64,000 nt of DNA. Origin: Legionella santicrucis. Its GTDB lineage: Bacteria > Pseudomonadota > Gammaproteobacteria > Legionellales > Legionellaceae. The notes beneath the pieces were generated by a model. That model did no database searches, had not been told where the DNA came from, and saw only the letters and a program-made list of their open reading frames with translations. The translations under genes were made by a program, and so were the position numbers. Below, one piece after another: positions 54,753-64,000 of this stretch (positions are counted from its first letter, which is position 1; each line of letters starts with the position of its first letter). The stretch covers positions 42,919 to 106,918 of the forward strand of contig NZ_LNYU01000085.1 of NCBI RefSeq assembly GCF_001468135.1. The letters run 5' to 3'.

Positions 54753-55799
54753 TCAAGCAGGATATTTAAACCAAATAGGTATAATTTTATTAAGGTACAC
54801 CATAAACTTCCATAATCCGACCTGAGATTCCACATTACCATAGATATCAGCCTTTGTTTCAGGATATGCAATACCCAAACCAAATAATCCAGGGCCAATA
54901 ATACCCACATAGGGATTATGATGGGAGTACTCGTAATCACCAATAACAATCGCTTTACGCTTCTCGAAACCTACTGCATAAATAACATGCTCACATTCGG
55001 GTAAAAAACGTGCAATATTAGGTTCACTAACATTATAACGAACAAGGTTAGGAGGTAAGACTCCATCAATATTTTCCCGGGCCCATGCCGCACTTTGCCC
55101 TTTAAGCCCAGTATTATCAAAAAGAATCCAATCATCCATTTCAATCGCATAACAACAAGGTGAACGATAAAAATTGATGATTTTTTTTGCGCCTAATTCG
55201 ACCAGATGTTTTAAGATAATGATTGCAGAATGAGACGAACCAAATACCCCATAAGTTTCATCAGGACGAAACATTGAAGATAATTTTTCTTTATCAATTG
55301 CAATATCAAAAGGAAGGACATTAACTCCAGGATAATTAAGCGAGGAAGGCAATGCACCAGTAGCTAAAATCACATTTTTAGCATAATAGGTTTCTGTTTC
55401 TGAGCTTAAAGACCATAACCGATCCGACAAAAACATAGTATGAACTATGGTTTTTATGCTCTGAACTTTTTTTAGGAGATGATCAGTAACCCACTGCAGT
55501 GGTTCAACCACATAACCTAAAGTACATGTTTCATCCTCTGGTAAGTGGTTTAATTTAAAATCAATAGTGGCGTCTTTATAATGAAAAGAATTCACTGCTA
55601 ACAAGAAATTCTTAAAGAGTTTTACCTTAGTATTACTCGAAACGTTCGGCCATAAAAGACCCAGATCGCCCACTTTAAAATGAGGATCTAACCAAAGAAT
55701 ATGCTCTGGTAAGATACCATGATCCAATAATTTACCCACAGCTGCAATTCCAGCAGGTCCTGCCCCTATTACTGCCCATTGAAATTTATTATTATGCAT
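54753..55799 (-). CDS. FAD/NAD(P)-binding oxidoreductase
   Basis: A 348-residue flavoprotein. An N-terminal FAD site WAVIGAGPAGIAAVGKLL (residues ~8-25) is followed by FKVGDLGLLWPNV, a second strand KNVILATGALPSSLNYPG (~140-158) and a nucleotide site YGVFGSSHSAIIILKHL (~183-199), then VIYAVGFEKR and IIGPGLFGLG. The layout resembles flavin monooxygenases or thioredoxin reductase-like proteins without a redox Cys pair. Substrate unknown. The small secreted protein gene ends nine bases upstream, so the two are probably co-transcribed. Confidence 0.82.
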   Translation of the reverse strand: MHNNKFQWAVIGAGPAGIAAVGKLLDHGILPEHILWLDPHFKVGDLGLLWPNVSSNTKVKLFKNFLLAVNSFHYKDATIDFKLNHLPEDETCTLGYVVEPLQWVTDHLLKKVQSIKTIVHTMFLSDRLWSLSSETETYYAKNVILATGALPSSLNYPGVNVLPFDIAIDKEKLSSMFRPDETYGVFGSSHSAIIILKHLVELGAKKIINFYRSPCCYAIEMDDWILFDNTGLKGQSAAWARENIDGVLPPNLVRYNVSEPNIARFLPECEHVIYAVGFEKRKAIVIGDYEYSHHNPYVGIIGPGLFGLGIAYPETKADIYGNVESQVGLWKFMVYLNKIIPIWFKYPA

Positions 55800-55808
55800 A
55801 ATCCGTCT

Positions 55809-56144
55809 TTATTCACACGTATTTACTAACATGCATGTACCTGTACTGCAATCATCGATTGTTTGACATGAAGGATCATAATACCCCTCATCAGGCACCC
55901 CTATTACTCCATTTGTATCATCATTTAAATTATTATCATACCAAATTCCATCATCCCATGAATTGACATCTATAGTGCCTCCATACCAGACGTTATTATG
56001 ATAGCCATTATAATATCCGTTATGTTCATAATTACCGCTATGGTAACCATTACCATAATGATAACCACTATATTCATAAGCAAAAACGGAGGTATTTAAG
56101 AAAAAAAACAACAAAAAAATGATAGAAGAGACATATATTTTCAT
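55809..56144 (-). CDS. small secreted Tyr/Gly/Asn-rich protein
   Basis: A 111-residue protein with a clear signal peptide (KIYVSSIIFLLFFFLNTSVFA). Residues ~23-55 are repeats of Gly-Tyr-His-Asn (YSGYHYGNGYHSGNYEHNG), followed by Trp/Asp/Asn-rich sequence and a C-terminal piece with four Cys (C-x4-DDC-x4-C..C). Low-complexity aromatic-glycine proteins of this kind may be surface or matrix components. No family is recognised. It lies 9 bases upstream of the flavoprotein gene in the same direction. Confidence 0.7.
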   Translation of the reverse strand: MKIYVSSIIFLLFFFLNTSVFAYEYSGYHYGNGYHSGNYEHNGYYNGYHNNVWYGGTIDVNSWDDGIWYDNNLNDDTNGVIGVPDEGYYDPSCQTIDDCSTGTCMLVNTCE

Positions 56145-56474
56145 TTTCTTTCCTTAGTATGCGTGGGCCTTATTTAATTAAGTATAAGCCGAATTGATTG
56201 ATAGTTAACTTTGATTGCAAAAGCAATTCGATGACATACAAAATCAATTATGCTAAAATCGATGACGTTCCAAAAAAACATCATTTATTTCATATTTCAC
56301 AATTGAGGGTATTTTTTGTCGAAGCAATAAAATAAGCTACGGAAAATCATTTTTTTAATAAAAGATTAACAAAAAAACCACCTGTGAATGTGTGATTGAT
56401 AATGCCAGAAATTTTCTTTAATTAGCCACTCTATATACTTTGGAACATAACAAATAACACTTTTTGGATGCATA
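56145..56474. other. divergent intergenic region
   Basis: About 330 bases between the secreted-protein gene and map, which diverge. AT-rich, no gene, repeat or RNA recognised. Confidence 0.4.
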
Positions 56475-57242
56475 ATGGCGGTTATAATAAAAACTCCTGA
56501 CGAAATAGAAAAAATGCGTATCGCTGGCAAACTTGCCGCGGAAGTTCTTGAAATGATAAGCCCTCACGTTCAAGAGGGGATCACAACCGATGAGCTCAAT
56601 ACTCTATGTCATGACTACATTGTAAATACACAAAAAGCCATTCCTGCTCCTTTAAATTATAATGGTTTTCCGAAATCCATTTGCACTTCAGTGAATCACG
56701 TCGTGTGTCACGGCATACCTGGAAAAAAAGTTCTAAAAGATGGAGACATCATTAATATCGATGTGACTGTTATCAAAAATGACTATCATGGTGATACCAG
56801 TAAAATGTTTTTTATTGGCAGTCCAGCAGTTAAAGCAAAGCACGTAGTCCAAGTAGCCCATGATTGCCTATTTATTGGAATTGAGATGGTAAAACCAGGC
56901 GTTCATTTAGGAGATATAGGCCATGCAATTCAACAATACGCAGAGAAAAACCGTTGCTCCGTTGTACGCGACTATTGCGGCCATGGCATAGGCCGTATTT
57001 TTCATGAAGACCCACAAGTATTACATTATGGAGTACCTGGAACTGGAATAAGATTAGAGCCAGGAATGACCTTTACAATTGAACCAATGATCAATGTTGG
57101 AAAACATCATACACGATTATTGCCTGATCATTGGACGGTAGTCACCAAAGATCACAGCCTTTCAGCCCAATGGGAACATACCTTATTGGTAACAGATAAC
57201 GGTGTAGAAATTTTAACTCTGCGCAATGAAGAACGAAAATAA
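56475..57242 (+). CDS. map: type I methionine aminopeptidase
   Basis: A 255-residue enzyme that removes the initiator Met from new proteins. Family blocks: IKTPDEIEKMRIAGKLAAEVL at the start, ICTSVNHVVCHGIP (His), GDIINIDVTV and YHGDTSKMF (metal Asp residues), DYCGHGIGRIFHEDPQ (metal His), FTIEPMINVG (Glu) and SAQWEHTLLVT (Glu). Length is normal. Its last 17 bases overlap the start of glnD, so they form an operon, an arrangement seen in other gammaproteobacteria. Confidence 0.96.
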   Translation: MAVIIKTPDEIEKMRIAGKLAAEVLEMISPHVQEGITTDELNTLCHDYIVNTQKAIPAPLNYNGFPKSICTSVNHVVCHGIPGKKVLKDGDIINIDVTVIKNDYHGDTSKMFFIGSPAVKAKHVVQVAHDCLFIGIEMVKPGVHLGDIGHAIQQYAEKNRCSVVRDYCGHGIGRIFHEDPQVLHYGVPGTGIRLEPGMTFTIEPMINVGKHHTRLLPDHWTVVTKDHSLSAQWEHTLLVTDNGVEILTLRNEERK

Positions 57243-59856
57243 ACTTTCCAATGCTGCCCATCCCTTTTTATCAGGGATGTCAGTAAATTTACATCAACTT
57301 AAAAATACGGTTAAGGAATTTAAAGAAAAACTTAGGGAAGAGTTTGATTATAAAACTAATGTTACTACAATCATTCGCAAATTGGTTGCTTTTATTGATG
57401 AGCTGGTGATCACTCTTTTCATTAAAAACAAACTGGATCATGATGTTTTTTGTCTTCTAGCCTTAGGCGGTTATGGGCGCCGAGAGTTGCTCCTTTATTC
57501 CGATATTGATTTACTTTTAATACATACTGATAAAGTTTCAAAATCACAATTGCACTATGCGCAAAACTTCATCCAAGATTGTTGGGACGTAGGCTTAAAT
57601 CTAAGTCATCAAATTACGAGTGTTTCTGATTGTGCAGAATTAGCCAGACAAGATATTACCGTCATCTCTAGTCTTATGGACATGTTTTTATTGTGTGGCC
57701 GAGGTGCACTGATGGAGGAATTAATTTATCAAATTCATCCTTTACATATGTGGACCAGTCATGATTATTTTTTAGCAAAACGTCAAGAGCAGGAAAAACG
57801 TGATGCTAAATATGGTGAAACAGCATACAACTTAGAACCCAATGTTAAATATGGCCCGGGAGGATTACGCGATTTACAAATTTTACTGAGTATAGGTAAG
57901 CGTCATTTTAATATTAAAAAATTAGCAGATGGCATAAGCTACGGATTTATTACTGATAAAGAATATGAAAATCTAATGTATTGCCAACATTTTCTTTGGC
58001 GCGTACGTTTTGCTTTACATGTATTGGCTGAAAAAGCAGAAGAACGTTTATCTTTTGATTATCAAATTAAACTAGCGCAATTTTTTGGTTATAAAGATAA
58101 ATCGCATTCATTAGCTATAGAACAATTCATGAAAGATTACTTTAAGATCATTAAACGTAATAGAGAACTTAATGAAATGTTATTACAATGGTTTGATGAA
58201 ACGATTATGCATGCCCCTAAGCAACAACTGTTTCACTTAGATAATGAATTCCAACTTTCCAATAATTATATTGAAGTAAGAAATTCCCGTATCTTCAACC
58301 AACACCCCCAAGCACTTTTAAAATTATTTCTTTGGATTGCCAAAAGAACTGATATTGAAGGAGTTAGAGCAAATACAATTCGATTAATCAGAGAATCGCT
58401 CTATCTTATGAATAAACGCTTTAAAACCTCCCAAGAAACAACAGACCTTTTTATGAGTATCCTTAAAACAGAAAATGATCCTTATAAAGCGCTACATAGA
58501 ATGAGCCGTTATGGTGTTTTAGCTCATTATCTTGAGTGCTTTGCTATGGTTACTGGACAAATGCAATATGATCTTTTTCATGTTTATACAGTTGATCAAC
58601 ATACGTTGTTTGTAATCCGTAATCTCTCTCGCTTTAAACAAGAAAAATATGCAAAGCAATTTCCTCTTTGTGCTCAAATAATGCCTTCTTTAAACAAACC
58701 AGAACTTCTTTATTTAAGTGCATTATTTCATGATATTGCTAAGGGTAGAGGAGGTGACCATTCAGAATTGGGGGCTGTTGAAGTACTTCATTTTGCACAA
58801 AATCATCATCTTGAAAAAGAGGACTGTGATTTACTTGTCTGGCTTGTACGCAATCATTTAATCATGTCACAAACAGCTCAACGACAAGATATTTACGATC
58901 CAAATACAATAAAAAATTTTTGTCAGCTATTACCCCAACCCTATTATTTGGATTATTTATATTTACTTACGGTTGCAGACATTTGCGGTACTAATCCTAC
59001 TTTATGGAATTCATGGAAAGATTCACTTCTTAAAGAACTATACCATGCAGCAAAACACATGCTCCATAAAGAGCAGGAATTAATGGATGAATCCATGCTC
59101 ATTAAAGTACGAAAGCAATATGCATTATCCGCATTAATTGCTGAAGGTATAGCCTCTAAAACAGTCGAGCATTTATGGGCTCAATTTAAAGATAAATATT
59201 TTTTGCATGAATCTTCTGAAATAATCGCACGTCATACCAAAGCAATATTGGCTTGTACTCATTTCCCTTTAGTCATGATTATGCCTCATCATAGTCAGGG
59301 TGGAACTGAAGTATTTATCTACATGCCTCATTGCGAGGATCGATTTGCCATTGCAACAACAGTCTTAAATAATCACAATGTAACCATTCAAGAGGCAATG
59401 ATTTTAACCTGTGATAATCAATACGATTTAGACACCTATATTATCTTAGATGAACAAAATCAGGCATTTTTTGATACACAACGTTCCATCGATATCCAAG
59501 AAGCCTTATGCATTCATTTAGCTCAAAGCAATCAATTGCCAGTTGTAGTAAAAAGAAGACTATCTCGTGCTTTAGCACATTTTAATGTTAAAACTCAAAT
59601 TCATTACTACGATGAAATTGCAAATAACCAAACTCGCTTATTTTTAGTCACGGGGGACCGACCAGGACTTCTAGCAACAATTGGCAGAGTATTTTCAACA
59701 CTAAAAATTCATTTACATAATGCTAAAATTGTAACCGCTGGAGAACGCGCTGAAGATACGTTTTATATTACAAATCAAAAAAATCAAGCATTAATTCCTG
59801 AGGAAAAAGAAGTGCTACGTGAAAAGCTTATTGAGGAACTTTCCAATGCATATTAA
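57226..59856 (+). CDS. glnD: bifunctional uridylyltransferase/uridylyl-removing enzyme GlnD
   Basis: An 876-residue nitrogen-status sensor that adds UMP to, and removes it from, PII proteins. The nucleotidyltransferase site is LGGYGRRELLLYSDIDLLLI (residues ~83-102), then KYGPGGLRDLQ. The HD domain shows LSALFHDIAKGRGGDHSELG (~500) and VRNHLIMS. Two ACT domains follow, one ending the protein (GDRPGLLATIGRVFSTL, then HNAKIVTAGERAEDTFYITN). Length matches the family (850-890). The start overlaps the map stop by 17 bases. Confidence 0.96.
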   Translation: MKNENKLSNAAHPFLSGMSVNLHQLKNTVKEFKEKLREEFDYKTNVTTIIRKLVAFIDELVITLFIKNKLDHDVFCLLALGGYGRRELLLYSDIDLLLIHTDKVSKSQLHYAQNFIQDCWDVGLNLSHQITSVSDCAELARQDITVISSLMDMFLLCGRGALMEELIYQIHPLHMWTSHDYFLAKRQEQEKRDAKYGETAYNLEPNVKYGPGGLRDLQILLSIGKRHFNIKKLADGISYGFITDKEYENLMYCQHFLWRVRFALHVLAEKAEERLSFDYQIKLAQFFGYKDKSHSLAIEQFMKDYFKIIKRNRELNEMLLQWFDETIMHAPKQQLFHLDNEFQLSNNYIEVRNSRIFNQHPQALLKLFLWIAKRTDIEGVRANTIRLIRESLYLMNKRFKTSQETTDLFMSILKTENDPYKALHRMSRYGVLAHYLECFAMVTGQMQYDLFHVYTVDQHTLFVIRNLSRFKQEKYAKQFPLCAQIMPSLNKPELLYLSALFHDIAKGRGGDHSELGAVEVLHFAQNHHLEKEDCDLLVWLVRNHLIMSQTAQRQDIYDPNTIKNFCQLLPQPYYLDYLYLLTVADICGTNPTLWNSWKDSLLKELYHAAKHMLHKEQELMDESMLIKVRKQYALSALIAEGIASKTVEHLWAQFKDKYFLHESSEIIARHTKAILACTHFPLVMIMPHHSQGGTEVFIYMPHCEDRFAIATTVLNNHNVTIQEAMILTCDNQYDLDTYIILDEQNQAFFDTQRSIDIQEALCIHLAQSNQLPVVVKRRLSRALAHFNVKTQIHYYDEIANNQTRLFLVTGDRPGLLATIGRVFSTLKIHLHNAKIVTAGERAEDTFYITNQKNQALIPEEKEVLREKLIEELSNAY

Positions 59857-59862
59857 AGCTGC

Positions 59863-60639
59863 TCAAGTCATTTCTTGATAAAGTTGCGTTAACACTGTAT
59901 CAAACGAATCAACACGTATAAAACCAAGACGAGGGAATTCCATATCAATAATAATGTAAACGGTGATTGCTATAACGAATGCATAGCTTATAAAGTGTAA
60001 AATACTTCCGTCATTTTTTTCTCCAATATTATACCCTGCAATTAAAGCTCCAAGCAAAGCAAGTCCCACAAGTAATATAAAAACAATCAATGGTGGATGA
60101 ATATAGGAATTTTCGTATCGAGTATTAGCAACATCAAACATATTATTTAAACTAGATAGAAGAAGAGAACACCCATACTGTTGCTCTTTAGAGGCACATC
60201 CTTTTGATGCTAATTTCCATATTTTGCGCTGCATCTCTTGGGTTTTCTCATGAGTTGCTCTAAAAATACCTAGATCGGATACGTTTCTATAGTCAGAGAT
60301 TTGATAAAATAAATACTGTTTAAGTACTTGGCGTAAGCTTTTTTGTATTTCTGGGCTTACTAAATCTACTCTGAAATATGCCGTTCTAATTGCATTTGCT
60401 TCTTGAATGATTACATAGCGCCGATCATCAAATCGTTGATTAGCCGTAGAAAATGTAAAGGCCACGATTAATCCTAGTAAAGTAAAAATTGCTCCCTCTA
60501 CAATTTGTAAACCCGGCCCAGTACTTTTTTTCTTATTTTTAGCATTACGTTGTGCACTATAAATACCTAAATACAAAAATAATAAAATAAATGCAAAGAA
60601 AATGATAAGAAAAAATAATACAATCAATTGAAACTTCAT
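59863..60639 (-). CDS. DUF4239 (bestrophin-like) membrane protein
   Basis: A 258-residue membrane protein starting at the ATG at 60639 with GGAG 9 bases upstream; a TTG at 60654 is less likely. Helices: an N-terminal one (IVLFFLIIFFAFILLFLYLG), a second (FTLLGLIVAFTFST), then a soluble helical middle part, and two near the C-terminus (LIVFILLVGLALLGALIAGY and ISYAFVIAITVYIIIDM) followed by PRLGFIRVDS. This end is the DUF4239 hallmark. A distant bestrophin-channel relationship has been proposed; function unknown. Convergent with glnD. Confidence 0.82.
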   Translation of the reverse strand: MKFQLIVLFFLIIFFAFILLFLYLGIYSAQRNAKNKKKSTGPGLQIVEGAIFTLLGLIVAFTFSTANQRFDDRRYVIIQEANAIRTAYFRVDLVSPEIQKSLRQVLKQYLFYQISDYRNVSDLGIFRATHEKTQEMQRKIWKLASKGCASKEQQYGCSLLLSSLNNMFDVANTRYENSYIHPPLIVFILLVGLALLGALIAGYNIGEKNDGSILHFISYAFVIAITVYIIIDMEFPRLGFIRVDSFDTVLTQLYQEMT

Positions 60640-60806
60640 AAGAATTTGCTCCAATTATATTTAATATATGGTAGTAACTTTGAAGCGCGAATACATCTTT
60701 TTATTTTAAGTATAGGCTTAGAATTTTAATATTTATTAACTAAATTAAACCTGTTTTGACTAAATCCCACTCATCTCGGCACTCTACGGACCGCAGCAGA
60801 TATAAA

Positions 60807-61256
60807 TTATCGACAGGTTTTAAAAAATTCAGTTAATAAAGAAGCGCATTGAGTTTGCATTATTCCTTCATCGACTTGAACTTTATGATTTAGCGGATAA
60901 CCTTGCAATAGATTATAAACAGAGCCCGCTGCTCCTGATTTAAAATCACGTGTTGCAAAAACCAATCTTCTAATGCGTGCATGAACTATAAGTCCTGCAC
61001 ACATAGCACAAGGTTCCAGAGTGACATATAGAGTTGTATCCAACAAGCGGTGATTCTGTATGAGCTGTGATGCCTGTCTGATGGCATGAATTTCGGCATG
61101 ACCCGATGGATCATGGCTCTTTTGGATGAGGTTTCGTCCTGCTCCTAATAACTGATTCTCTTTATTCACTAATACCGCGCCTACAGGAATTTCTCCCTCA
61201 GTTTGAGCGAGAATTGCCTGTTCGTAAGCCTTACGCATCCAGTATTGATCATTCAT
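60807..61256 (-). CDS. tadA: tRNA-specific adenosine deaminase TadA
   Basis: A 149-residue zinc deaminase that makes inosine at the wobble position of tRNA-Arg. It has the Zn/catalytic HAE in SGHAEIHAIRQ, PCAMCAG with the two zinc Cys, and the start MRKAYEQAILAQTEGEIPVGAVLV. FKSGAAGSVYNLL and the C-terminal LLTEFFKTCR are typical of TadA rather than guanine deaminase. It is followed upstream by guaA with a 64-base gap in the same direction. Confidence 0.95.
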   Translation of the reverse strand: MNDQYWMRKAYEQAILAQTEGEIPVGAVLVNKENQLLGAGRNLIQKSHDPSGHAEIHAIRQASQLIQNHRLLDTTLYVTLEPCAMCAGLIVHARIRRLVFATRDFKSGAAGSVYNLLQGYPLNHKVQVDEGIMQTQCASLLTEFFKTCR

Positions 61257-61320
61257 TTTATAAAGCCAATTTGGATAACTTTAAAAAACGCAAATTATGG
61301 GTGTGCGCACAGTATATATA

Positions 61321-62898
61321 TCATTCCCATTCAATAGTAGCCGGTGGTTTACCTGAGATATCATAAGTGACACGTGATACACCCTCTACTTCATTTATAA
61401 TACGATTAGAGACCCGACCAAGAAAATCCCAAGGTAACTGTGCCCAATGTGCCGTCATAAAATCAATTGTTTCTACAGCACGAAGACAAATGACATAATC
61501 ATATTTACGGCCATCCCCCATCACGCCCACGCTTTTAACAGGCAAAAATACTGCAAATGCTTGACTCACCTTATAATAAAGATCAGCTTTTCTCAGTTCA
61601 TCGATAAAAATGGCATCTGCTTGACGTAAAATATCAGCATATTCCTTTTTCACTTCAGCAAGAATGCGCACGCCTAAACCAGGACCTGGAAATGGATGTC
61701 TATAGATCATATCATGCGGCAAACCTAACTCCAGACCTATATTACGAACCTCATCTTTAAATAATTCACGTATAGGCTCTAATAATTTCAGATTTAGGGT
61801 CTCAGGTAATCCCCCCACATTATGGTGAGATTTAATAACCATTGAAGCACCATTTGTATTTGTTGCTGCGGATTCTATAACATCCGGATAAATAGTTCCT
61901 TGAGCAAGCCAAGAAACGCCAGGAATTTTATGGGCTTCTTCATCAAATACCTCAATAAAGGTATGGCCAATAATTTTTCGTTTTTCTTCGGGACAGGTGA
62001 TACCTTTTAACGCATTTAAAAACTTATTTTCAGCTTTCACAGCAATAATCTGTATTCCCATGTTCTTGCCAAACATATTCATAACTTCATCTGCTTCATG
62101 AATACGTAATAACCCTGTATCCACGAAAACACAAATCAATTGCTTTCCAATTGCCTTGTGTAATAAAGCAGCAACAACGGAGGAATCCACACCACCCGAT
62201 AATCCCAGTAAGACTTTCTCTGTGCCTACTTGAGCTCTTATCTTACTAATTGCCTCATCAATAATAAGATCAGAAGTCCAATTAGTCGAAGCTTTACAAA
62301 TATCCACCACAAAACGATGTAAAATACGCAATCCTTGCAAGGTATGTGTTACTTCTGGATGAAATTGTACCCCATACATTTGACGACTTTCATCTGCCAT
62401 TCCAGCAATAGGGGCATTGCGTGTTTCACAAACAATCTTAAAACCCGGAGGTAATTTCGTCACCTTATCACCATGACTCATCCAGACATCTAATAAAGCA
62501 CAACCATCAGAATTGATACGATCTTCAATTTGCGAAAATAACTGACTATGGCCATGTAATTTTAATTCTGCATAACCAAACTCTCTAAGCGAAGAAGATT
62601 GAACTTCCCCTCCCAATTGCACTGCCATTGTTTGCATTCCATAGCAAACGCCTAAGATAGGTATCCCGGTGGTAAATAACCATTCAGGTGCACGCGGATT
62701 CATATCATAGGTTACTGTTGCAGGGCCTCCAGATAAGATCACACCACATGGATTTAGTGCAATAAATTTTACTTGTTCAATATTAAAGGGATGAATTTCA
62801 CAATAAACACCCAATTCACGAACACGTCGTGCAATCAGTTGTGTATATTGAGAACCGAAGTCAAGAATTAATAAAGGATGCTGTTTTAAATCTTTCAT
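61321..62898 (-). CDS. guaA: GMP synthase (glutamine-hydrolysing)
   Basis: A 525-residue enzyme converting XMP to GMP. The class I amidotransferase domain has [18 protein letters not shown], the nucleophile in GVCYGMQ and FHPEVTHT; the ATP pyrophosphatase domain has the P-loop [14 protein letters not shown]; the dimerisation domain ends [14 protein letters not shown]. Length and order are standard. It begins 3 bases after the guaB stop, so guaB-guaA are one operon for guanine nucleotide synthesis. Confidence 0.98.
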   Translation of the reverse strand: MKDLKQHPLLILDFGSQYTQLIARRVRELGVYCEIHPFNIEQVKFIALNPCGVILSGGPATVTYDMNPRAPEWLFTTGIPILGVCYGMQTMAVQLGGEVQSSSLREFGYAELKLHGHSQLFSQIEDRINSDGCALLDVWMSHGDKVTKLPPGFKIVCETRNAPIAGMADESRQMYGVQFHPEVTHTLQGLRILHRFVVDICKASTNWTSDLIIDEAISKIRAQVGTEKVLLGLSGGVDSSVVAALLHKAIGKQLICVFVDTGLLRIHEADEVMNMFGKNMGIQIIAVKAENKFLNALKGITCPEEKRKIIGHTFIEVFDEEAHKIPGVSWLAQGTIYPDVIESAATNTNGASMVIKSHHNVGGLPETLNLKLLEPIRELFKDEVRNIGLELGLPHDMIYRHPFPGPGLGVRILAEVKKEYADILRQADAIFIDELRKADLYYKVSQAFAVFLPVKSVGVMGDGRKYDYVICLRAVETIDFMTAHWAQLPWDFLGRVSNRIINEVEGVSRVTYDISGKPPATIEWE

Positions 62899-62900
62899 GA

Positions 62901-64000
<1,100 letters not shown>

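Overview
The window is AT-rich chromosomal DNA that most resembles a Legionella species. Three things point there. First, several large proteins carry eukaryotic-like domains typical of Dot/Icm effectors: a Ser/Thr kinase, an OTU-type deubiquitinase, an NSF/Sec18-like double AAA ATPase, and a protein ending in a CaaX box. Second, an inositol operon runs in the order iolT-iolG-iolCB-iolD-iolE with iolC and iolB fused, as known in L. pneumophila. Third, there is housekeeping context of map-glnD and guaB-guaA-tadA. The species cannot be named from sequence alone.

Layout. 1-6.5 kb: a GNAT acetyltransferase fragment, a GC-richer SDR dehydrogenase, a decayed HigA-type antitoxin, a chromate-transporter remnant and two effector-like genes. 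6.6-12.1 kb: a divergent LysR regulator and a four-gene cluster with a PvcA-type isocyanide synthase, a PvcB-type Fe/2-oxoglutarate oxygenase, an FAD monooxygenase and an ATP-grasp ligase. 12.2-21.3 kb: PAS-receiver and PAS-LuxR signalling genes, a cupin, a Ser/Thr kinase, a possible 2H phosphoesterase, a HAD protein, an orphan RelE-like toxin and the NSF homologue. 21.6-30 kb: a secreted subtilisin, a SyrP-like oxygenase, a one-module NRPS (A-T-C) and a second PvcA-type isocyanide synthase. 30-44.7 kb: YaiI, sugar-lactone enzymes, a secreted amine oxidase, a secreted repeat protein and the iol operon. 44.9-56.1 kb: a TPR-like protein, the OTU protein, an FMN glutamate-synthase-like enzyme, an EntS-like exporter, a phosphoethanolamine transferase and a flavoprotein. 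56.5-64 kb: conserved housekeeping genes.

The most striking content is the pair of isocyanide (isonitrile) synthase loci about 20 kb apart. One is joined to an ATP-grasp ligase and one lies beside an NRPS whose adenylation pocket looks Asn-like by eye, next to a SyrP-type hydroxylase. This suggests one or two undescribed isonitrile natural products. The second theme is host mimicry: the NSF homologue, the LotC-like OTU protein, a prenylation motif, and a C-terminal module shared by two otherwise unrelated effector candidates 43 kb apart. Accessory regions also carry small dispersed inverted-repeat elements and gene remnants, as expected for a plastic genome.
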